Below, piece after piece: positions 55,652 through 61,078 of a DNA stretch of 61,078 nt (its first letter is position 1; each line of letters begins with the position of its first letter). The notes below the pieces were generated by a model, which saw only the letters and a list, made by a program, of their open reading frames with translations, did not search any database and was not told where the DNA came from. The position numbers and the translations under genes were made by a program. This DNA is from Oxalobacteraceae bacterium (GTDB lineage Bacteria; Pseudomonadota; Gammaproteobacteria; Burkholderiales; Burkholderiaceae_D), in assembly GCA_027490725.1 (NCBI GenBank), contig JAIXXN010000013.1:1-61078 (forward strand), given 5' to 3'.

Positions 55652-55698
55652 GCTGCCATTGTCTTGATTCTGGCGACAGTGTGTCAACCTTTTCCACG

Positions 55699-55727
55699 TT
55701 GTGAGCGCTGCAGCGCCGTCCTAGAAT
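55699..55727 (+). promoter_or_regulatory. Promoter of the PhyH-isomerase operon with a palindromic operator
   Basis: TTGTGA (55699-55704), a 17-base spacer, TAGAAT (55722-55727). The spacer begins with GCGCTGCAGCGC (55705-55716), a perfect 12-bp palindrome. A protein bound there would block or reshape the promoter. Confidence 0.65.
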
Positions 55728-55768
55728 GCAGAATCGATTGCTATCTGCCTGAAAAACGGGAAAACGCC

Positions 55769-56608
55769 ATGCTGACAGACCTCCAGAAACAACAGTATCA
55801 ACGCGACGGTTACATCGTCCTGCCGAACTTCAAAACACCACAGGAGATCGCCGCGCTGCGTGCCCGCGCCGAGCAGATCGTCGACGAATTCGATCCGGCC
55901 GCACGCTCCGGCATCTTCAGCACCATCGAACAGGAAAAGACCAACGACGACTACTTCCTTGGTTCGGACAACACCATCCGCTGCTTCTTCGAGGAAGAAG
56001 CCTTCGCAGCCGACGGCCAGCTAAAACAGGCCAAGGCGCTGTCGATCAACAAGATCGGCCACGCCATGCACGATCTCGATCCGGTGTTCCGCGCCTTCTC
56101 CACCGATGTGCGACTGGCCGAACTGGCACGCGATCTGGGCCTGAGCGAAGCCCAGGTATGGCAATCGATGTACATCTTCAAGCAGCCGGGCATTGGCGGC
56201 GAAGTGCGCTGGCATCAGGACGCCACCTATTTCGACACGGATCCGATCAGCGTCACCACTTTCTGGTTTGCGCTGGAAGACGCCACCCTGCAGAACGGCT
56301 GCCTGTGGGCCGAACCGGGCGGCCATCGTGGTCCGATGCGCGAGCGCTTCCTGCGTCACGGTAATTCCCTGAAAATGGAAACCCTCAGCACTCAGCCATG
56401 GCCGGACAACAGCAGCGCCGTACCACTCGAATGCAAGGCCGGGAGTCTGGTCTGCTTCCACGGTCTGCTGCCGCACTACAGCGCGCCAAACCGTTCGCCT
56501 GTATCGCGCCACGCCTACACCCTGCACGTGACCGATGGCGCCACCAGCTACTCGCCCGCCAACTGGATACAGCGCGACGTAGCCTTCCCGGTACGGGGCT
56601 TCCTCTGA
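55769..56608 (+). CDS. Phytanoyl-CoA dioxygenase family protein (PHYHD1-like)
   Basis: A 279-aa Fe(II)/2-oxoglutarate oxygenase. It starts LQKQQYQRDGYIVLPNF, a standard PhyH opening. The iron ligands are the HxD of VRWHQDATYFDTD and a distal His in FHGLLPHYSAPNRS, with the 2-oxoglutarate Arg in SRHAYTLHV. WAEPGGHRGP lies between. It should hydroxylate a small substrate using oxygen and 2-oxoglutarate. Its stop shares one base with the next start (TGATG), so the two products are coupled. The substrate is unknown; the isomerase neighbour hints at a sugar or cyclitol-like compound. Confidence 0.9.
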   Translation: MLTDLQKQQYQRDGYIVLPNFKTPQEIAALRARAEQIVDEFDPAARSGIFSTIEQEKTNDDYFLGSDNTIRCFFEEEAFAADGQLKQAKALSINKIGHAMHDLDPVFRAFSTDVRLAELARDLGLSEAQVWQSMYIFKQPGIGGEVRWHQDATYFDTDPISVTTFWFALEDATLQNGCLWAEPGGHRGPMRERFLRHGNSLKMETLSTQPWPDNSSAVPLECKAGSLVCFHGLLPHYSAPNRSPVSRHAYTLHVTDGATSYSPANWIQRDVAFPVRGFL

Positions 56609-57423
56609 TGAAGATCGATATTTTTGCAGCCCACTGGGGCCATCACGAACTGGCGCCGCAGGTATTCATCGAGCGCGTCAAACAGGCCGGTTTCGACGGT
56701 ATCGAAATGTCGCTGCCGCTCGAGGCGGCGGCGCGCGATGAATGGGTGGCAAGAATTGCCGATGCCGGTCTGGGGCTGATCGTGGCGCAGTGGGAAACCG
56801 TGTTCCACAGCGACTATACGGCACACCGCGCGGCACTCGAGCAACTGCTGCACAACGCCTGCGCGGCGCGGCCACTGCACGTCAATTCGCACACCGGCAA
56901 GGATTACTACACGCCGCAGCAGAATCTGGCCCTGCTGACGCTGGCCGACGAAATCTCACGCCAGCACGGCGTGCCGATCCTGCACGAAATTCATCGTAGC
57001 CGTTTCAGCGGCCACCCGATGCTGTTACTGCCCTACCTGCAGCAACTGCCGGAACTGCAACTGACGGCCGATCTGTCGCACTGGTGCTGCGCCTGCGAGT
57101 CGCTGCTGGAAGACCAGCCGGCAACGCTGGCCGCAACGCTGCCGCATGTGCGCCACATCCATGCACGGGTGGGGCACGCACAGGGTCCGCAAGTGGCCGA
57201 CTTCCGCGCACCGGAAAGCGCCGCCGCACTGAACGCGCATCTGGGCTGGTGGGACGAGATTGTCCGTCTGCGGCGCGCCGCAGGTGCCGAGCGGATGACC
57301 CTCACGCCGGAATTCGGCCCGGTGCCCTACACCCAGACCTTGCCGTACACCCTCAAGGAAGTGTCGAACGCGTGGGAACTCAACGTGGCGATGCTGGATC
57401 TGCTGCGCAGCCGCTACCAGTAG
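56608..57423 (+). CDS. Sugar phosphate isomerase/epimerase family protein (TIM barrel)
   Basis: A 271-aa AP-endonuclease-2-type TIM barrel. It begins IDIFAAHWGHHELAPQVFI, with GFDGIEMSLPLE, HVNSHTGKDYY, ILHEIHRSRFSG (metal Glu and His), LTADLSHWCC (metal Asp, His) and HIHARVGH (metal His), then LTPEFGPVPY with the last Glu. Such enzymes isomerise or epimerise sugars with a divalent metal in the cytoplasm. It is translated in coupling with the PhyH gene (TGATG) and is convergent with a histidine kinase gene. The exact substrate is unknown. Confidence 0.88.
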   Translation: MKIDIFAAHWGHHELAPQVFIERVKQAGFDGIEMSLPLEAAARDEWVARIADAGLGLIVAQWETVFHSDYTAHRAALEQLLHNACAARPLHVNSHTGKDYYTPQQNLALLTLADEISRQHGVPILHEIHRSRFSGHPMLLLPYLQQLPELQLTADLSHWCCACESLLEDQPATLAATLPHVRHIHARVGHAQGPQVADFRAPESAAALNAHLGWWDEIVRLRRAAGAERMTLTPEFGPVPYTQTLPYTLKEVSNAWELNVAMLDLLRSRYQ

Positions 57424-57441
57424 CCAGCGCGGCGACTACGG

Positions 57442-59361
57442 TCAGGCTGGCAGTGCCTGCTGCTTCTCGGGTGGCAGCTGCAAGGGGAGCACCAGCGTCA
57501 CGCTGGTGCCGCGTCCGGACACCGACTCGACCTGTATGGTGCCGCGCAGTACTCCGGTGACAATGTTATAAACGATATTCATCCCCAGACCGGAACCGCC
57601 CTGCCCCAGCTTGGTGGTAAAGAATGGATCGAAGATCTTGTGCAGGGTGCCGGATGACATGCCTACCCCGTCATCGCTAAAGCGCAGCGTTACCGCATCG
57701 GCACTATCCTGCTGCGCTTCGATGCTGATCACACCAGCTTCGCGGCCATCGAAACCATGTAGCAGTGCGTTGGCAATCAGATTACTCAGCACCTGACTCA
57801 GACTGCCCGGATAGGAATCAAACTCCACCCCGCCCGGAACCGATACCTGCACCGAACAGGCGTTACGACGCAACTGCGCTGCATAGGTGGCCAGCGTATC
57901 GTGCACCACTTCGTCAAGCTTGAAGCGGCGCCGCTGGCCACTGGCCTGATCCACTGCCACCTGTTTGAACGAGGTAATCAGATCGGCGGCGCGGTTCAGC
58001 GAACTATTCATGATGTCGCAGGCCTTGCGCGCATCCTGCATATGCGCTTCCAGCACCGAGCGTTTCAGACCGCCGTCACTGGCCAGCCGTTTTTCCAGTT
58101 CGCGCACCATATCACTCAGCGCGCTGGCAGTCAGCAGACTGTTACCGATCGGGGTGTTCAGTTCGTGCGCCACGCCGGCCACCAGCGCGCCCAGTGCCGC
58201 CATCTTCTCCGACGTCAGCAAGTTAGTCTGTGCCTGCTTCAGCGTCTCCGTCAGCGCCGCCAGATCCTGGCGCGCCTGCTCTACCTTGTGTTTCTGGCGT
58301 TCCAGCTCGGCCAGACTATATTCCAGTCCATGGCGGGCCACCGTCATGCGCCGGGTCGACACCAGCAGCGCCGCAATCAGTCCGCTGATGATCACTCCCG
58401 CAATAGCGATCAGGATCACCGGCCACGGTGCCCGGTCATAGCGGGTGCCGGAAATACCCGTCACTTCCAGTTGCCAGTTGCGCTGCCCGACCGGTAGCGC
58501 CATCTGCATCGACAGTTCGTCCAGTTCCGCTGCGGCCGACGCGCCGCGCGCGCTGCTGTCATACATCAGTGTATTCGCACTGATCGGCAGGGCCTGCTCG
58601 GCGCTCTGATAACCGCGATCGTGTATCCGTACGTGCAGATGATCGAGCAGGGCCGGATCGATCACCTCGCGCATCAGCGTATTGACGCGGAACACAATCG
58701 CCACAAAGCCGACCAGTGCAGCCTCGCGCTGGGCGGCAGTCTGCAAGGACGCAGCATTGCGATACACCGGGGCACGCGCCACAAAGCCCGGTTCGCCGCT
58801 GCGGTCCTGCACCAGCGTGATCCGTTCGGTAGCGATAATCTGGCCACTGTCACGGCCCATTTCCAGCGCCTGCAAGTGCGGCGGCAAGGCGCCCAGATCA
58901 AGGCCGAAAGCGACCTCGTTGCCTTTCAGCGGCTCGGTATATTCGATCACGTAATGGGGCTCGTGCGAGCTCGCCGGATGCACCTGGAACGCCGGATAGC
59001 CTCCCTGCTGCACGTTACGGGCGAAGCTCGCTAACTGGTCTCCGGGCACGCGGCGCACGAACTGGATGGCTTGAAAACCCGGATAGCGCTGATCCAGCTG
59101 CAGTTCGCTGACAAAGCGCTGGAAGCGCTGGCGATCCATGCGGTCATCCACCGCATACACCCCCTTGATGCCGAGCAGTACATCGAAATAGGTCTGCAAG
59201 CGTACTTCGGTATCGCGCCGCACCTTCTCGGCGTCCCGTTCGAAATTGGCGCGAATCTGGTGACGCTGTGCGGTCACCACGATCTGGCAGGTTGCCGCGG
59301 TCAGGCACAGGCCGACAAAGAACGCCAGATAGCCGCGCGACTTCAGCATATGGGCAGCCAT
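57442..59361 (-). CDS. Sensor histidine kinase with CHASE domain
   Basis: A 639-aa kinase. TM1 is about residues 11-31. A periplasmic CHASE domain follows (about 70-230; YPGFQAIQFVRRVP, VIEYTEPLKGNEVAFGLDL), then TM2 (about 314-335) and a coiled coil. The dimerisation helix carries phospho-His H399 (GALVAGVAHELNTPIGNSLL). The HATPase domain has an N-box SNLIANALLHG, FSDDGVGM, and GGSGLGMNIVYNIV. There is no receiver domain. CHASE often senses small ligands such as fatty acids or peptides in bacteria. Its start directly follows the stop of the HD-GYP regulator gene, so the two form one operon and probably a signalling pair. Confidence 0.93.
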   Translation of the reverse strand: MAAHMLKSRGYLAFFVGLCLTAATCQIVVTAQRHQIRANFERDAEKVRRDTEVRLQTYFDVLLGIKGVYAVDDRMDRQRFQRFVSELQLDQRYPGFQAIQFVRRVPGDQLASFARNVQQGGYPAFQVHPASSHEPHYVIEYTEPLKGNEVAFGLDLGALPPHLQALEMGRDSGQIIATERITLVQDRSGEPGFVARAPVYRNAASLQTAAQREAALVGFVAIVFRVNTLMREVIDPALLDHLHVRIHDRGYQSAEQALPISANTLMYDSSARGASAAAELDELSMQMALPVGQRNWQLEVTGISGTRYDRAPWPVILIAIAGVIISGLIAALLVSTRRMTVARHGLEYSLAELERQKHKVEQARQDLAALTETLKQAQTNLLTSEKMAALGALVAGVAHELNTPIGNSLLTASALSDMVRELEKRLASDGGLKRSVLEAHMQDARKACDIMNSSLNRAADLITSFKQVAVDQASGQRRRFKLDEVVHDTLATYAAQLRRNACSVQVSVPGGVEFDSYPGSLSQVLSNLIANALLHGFDGREAGVISIEAQQDSADAVTLRFSDDGVGMSSGTLHKIFDPFFTTKLGQGGSGLGMNIVYNIVTGVLRGTIQVESVSGRGTSVTLVLPLQLPPEKQQALPA

Positions 59362-60474
59362 CTAGTCCGCAGTAACGGGAACCGGCACAGCTTCCTCGTC
59401 ATCACGGTAACGGGCAGCGATCTCCATGAATTCCTCTTCAATGATCAGCATCGCATCGGCCACATCCGGGTCGAAATGTTCACCGCTGGACTGGCGGATC
59501 ATCTCCATTGCTGTCTCGTGGCTGAAGGCCGGTTTGTAGACCCGCTTAGAGATCAGCGCGTCGTACACATCGGCCACCGCCATCAGTCTGGCCGAGAGCG
59601 GAATCGCATCGCCCTGCAAGCCTTGCGGATAGCCGCTGCCGTCATATTTTTCCTGGTGCGAGTAGGTGATCTCGCGCGCAAAGCGCAGGAAGGTATTCGA
59701 ATAACCAAGCTGGTTTTCCACCGCCACAATGGCGTCGCGCCCATACACGGTATGCAGTTTGACGACCTCGAATTCGGCCTGGGTCAGGCGGTCCGGCTTG
59801 AGCAGAATCGCGTCAGGAATCGAGACCTTGCCGATGTCGTGCAGCGGTGCCGCCTTGAACAGCGCCTTGATATTGGCTTCGCTCAGTTCATCGGCAAAGC
59901 GCGGATGGTTGCGCAGCTGGCGCCCCAGCGCCGCGACGTAATGCTGCACACGGCGCAGGTGATTGGCGGTTTCGTATTCGCGCGTTTCGGCCAGCGATGC
60001 CAGCGCCCAGATCATCGCATCGAGCATCTGGCTCAGCTCCGCCGTGACCTCCTCCACCACATGTTCGAGCAGATTGCGCTGCTGCTTGAGCAGTTCGCGC
60101 GACTGGCGCCACTGCACATGGGTGGCCACGCGCGCGCGCAGCACTTCGGCCACCAGCGGCTTGAGTACCACATCGGCAGCACCGGCCCGCAAGGCGCGCG
60201 CCTCGTCGGGCTGCTGTTGCAGAAAGATCACGGGGATTTCCGCCGTATCAGGGCTGGACTTGAGCTGCTGGCAGACACTATAGCCATCCATGTCCGGCAG
60301 TTCCGTATCCAGCAGCACCAGCTGCGGGCGCGGCACCTGCTGCATCAGCTGCAACACACCGGCGCCCAGATTGGCCAGTTGAACCTCGTAGTGCTCCTGC
60401 AGCATCCCGTTCATCAGAATCAGGTTTTCTGCTGCCGCATCGGCGACCAGTACGATGGCCTTCTTGGTGTTCAT
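59362..60474 (-). CDS. Response regulator with HD-GYP phosphodiesterase domain
   Basis: A 370-aa regulator. The receiver domain has phospho-acceptor D56 (LLDTELPDMDG) and K105 (VLKPL). The usual acidic pair near the start is VAD, with one Asp replaced by Ala. The HD-GYP domain (about 150-345) has HDIGK (212-216), HTVYGRDAI, SHQEKYDGSGYP with GYP at 281-283, and DVYDALISKRVYK. It should degrade c-di-GMP to pGpG or GMP. It is first in an operon with the CHASE kinase, its likely partner. It counterbalances the diguanylate cyclase 8 kb away. Confidence 0.94.
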   Translation of the reverse strand: MNTKKAIVLVADAAAENLILMNGMLQEHYEVQLANLGAGVLQLMQQVPRPQLVLLDTELPDMDGYSVCQQLKSSPDTAEIPVIFLQQQPDEARALRAGAADVVLKPLVAEVLRARVATHVQWRQSRELLKQQRNLLEHVVEEVTAELSQMLDAMIWALASLAETREYETANHLRRVQHYVAALGRQLRNHPRFADELSEANIKALFKAAPLHDIGKVSIPDAILLKPDRLTQAEFEVVKLHTVYGRDAIVAVENQLGYSNTFLRFAREITYSHQEKYDGSGYPQGLQGDAIPLSARLMAVADVYDALISKRVYKPAFSHETAMEMIRQSSGEHFDPDVADAMLIIEEEFMEIAARYRDDEEAVPVPVTAD

Positions 60475-60553
60475 CTGCCGCCACTCCCGAGATTAATCCT
60501 TACCGTTATAGTAACCGACAGAATTTGCCAGCCAAACATATTTCTATGCTTGC

Positions 60554-60582
60554 TTGCAATCATATAGCGCACTACTTATACT
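60554..60582 (+). promoter_or_regulatory. Promoter of ohrR giving a predicted leaderless mRNA
   Basis: TTGCAA (60554-60559), a 17-base spacer, TATACT (60577-60582). The ATG at 60589 lies seven bases after the -10 box, where transcription should start, and no Shine-Dalgarno site exists. Confidence 0.65.
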
Positions 60583-60588
60583 GAACGG

Positions 60589-61041
60589 ATGAATCCGAAA
60601 CTACCCCCACCCGCCGTCCCACAACTCGACCAGCAACTATGCTTTGCGCTGTACTCGACTTCGCTGGCCATGAGCAAGCTCTACCGCAAGTTGTTACGCG
60701 GCATGGGGCTGACCTATTCGCAATATCTGGTGATGATGGTGCTGTGGGAGCGCAACGAGCTGACCGTTTCCGAAGTCGGCGAACGTCTGTATCTGGACTC
60801 GGCCACCCTGACCCCGCTACTCAAGCGTATGGAACAGGCCGGTTTGCTAACGCGCGCCCGCGCGGCTAGCGACGAACGCCAAGTCATCATCAGCCTGACG
60901 CCGCAGGGCGACGCACTGCGCCACGAGGCGGCCAAGCTGCCGCCGGCTATCCTGCAGGCCACCCAGTGCAGCGTCGACCAGGTGGTCGGCATGAAAACAC
61001 AACTGGATGCCTTGCGCGCCAGCCTGATGTCCCTCAACTGA
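60589..61041 (+). CDS. ohrR: OhrR, MarR family peroxide-sensing repressor (two-Cys type)
   Basis: A 150-aa MarR protein. Its sensing Cys is C18 in [11 protein letters not shown], the standard OhrR motif, and a second Cys, C127 ([10 protein letters not shown]), matches the C22/C127 pair of Xanthomonas OhrR. The winged helix holds [30 protein letters not shown] and the wing [12 protein letters not shown]. Oxidation by organic hydroperoxides should release it from DNA and induce ohr. No ohr gene is seen in the window. The start has no ribosome site, and the promoter suggests a leaderless transcript. Confidence 0.93.
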   Translation: MNPKLPPPAVPQLDQQLCFALYSTSLAMSKLYRKLLRGMGLTYSQYLVMMVLWERNELTVSEVGERLYLDSATLTPLLKRMEQAGLLTRARAASDERQVIISLTPQGDALRHEAAKLPPAILQATQCSVDQVVGMKTQLDALRASLMSLN

Positions 61042-61049
61042 AACACACT

Positions 61050-61078
61050 ATGACCAGTCCTGCCCCGTTCTACACCCA
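61050..61078 (+). CDS. Start of a downstream gene, cut by the window end
   Basis: An ATG nine bases after the ohrR stop opens a frame MTSPAPFYT that runs to the edge. It is too short to identify. By position it may be co-transcribed with ohrR. Confidence 0.4.

Overview
The window looks like a chromosomal segment from a betaproteobacterium, most likely Oxalobacteraceae (Duganella, Massilia or Janthinobacterium type). The reasons are GC-rich coding DNA, a GroEL with a Gly-Met tail, a glucokinase fused to an RpiR-type regulator (an arrangement I know from Burkholderiales), a phasin with an Ala/Lys/Pro tail, and TonB-dependent receptor plus 'tryptophan halogenase' sugar loci. No rRNA, tRNA, CRISPR array, prophage or insertion sequence was seen. 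The genus is inference.

Layout. 1-1.2 kb: 3' part of groL with a strong terminator. 1.2-5.4 kb: a hypothetical gene, a secreted GH53 galactanase, and an operon for the lower De Ley-Doudoroff galactose route (dgoK, dgoA, SMP-30 lactonase). 5.5-10 kb: an anchored Ala/Ser-rich protein, a PadR-MFS efflux pair with a perfect palindromic operator, and a CHASE3 chemoreceptor. 10-42.6 kb: a large starch/maltodextrin locus. 42.6-61 kb: mixed genes: a repeat cluster, a chemoreceptor, an acetyltransferase, a CodA-type deaminase, a phasin, a damaged two-gene ABC exporter, a diguanylate cyclase, an M29-like protein, a LysR-PhyH-isomerase group, a c-di-GMP phosphodiesterase/histidine kinase pair and a two-Cys OhrR.

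The starch locus. An outer-membrane TonB-dependent receptor (36.8 kb) should bring in maltodextrins. Exported enzymes cut them: a cyclomaltodextrinase-like GH13, a six-hairpin glycosidase fused to an esterase, a pullulanase, a MalS-like amylase and a GH31 alpha-glucosidase. An SLC45/MalY-like MFS symporter carries the products inward. A cytosolic GH13 alpha-glucosidase, glucokinase and phosphoglucomutase feed central metabolism. Two flavin-dependent halogenase paralogues lie beside the receptor, and their role is unknown. No SusD homologue and no LacI/MalR gene is present.

Regulation. A 15-bp palindrome, TGTAGT-N3-ACTACA, occurs twice perfectly before the cyclomaltodextrinase gene and as weaker copies before the receptor, the MFS symporter, the GH31 gene, pullulanase and the divergent GH13/POT promoters. 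In two cases the site sits inside or over a good sigma-70 promoter. The motif matches what I recall of HexR (RpiR family) operators, and the only RpiR protein here is the glucokinase fusion. The most interesting proposal for this window is therefore that a glucokinase-regulator fusion controls the whole polysaccharide locus. Other items worth testing are a likely 5-methylcytosine deaminase, the glycosidase-esterase fusion, the halogenase pair, a deletion joining two ABC genes, and a dispersed 28-bp repeat at convergent gene ends.
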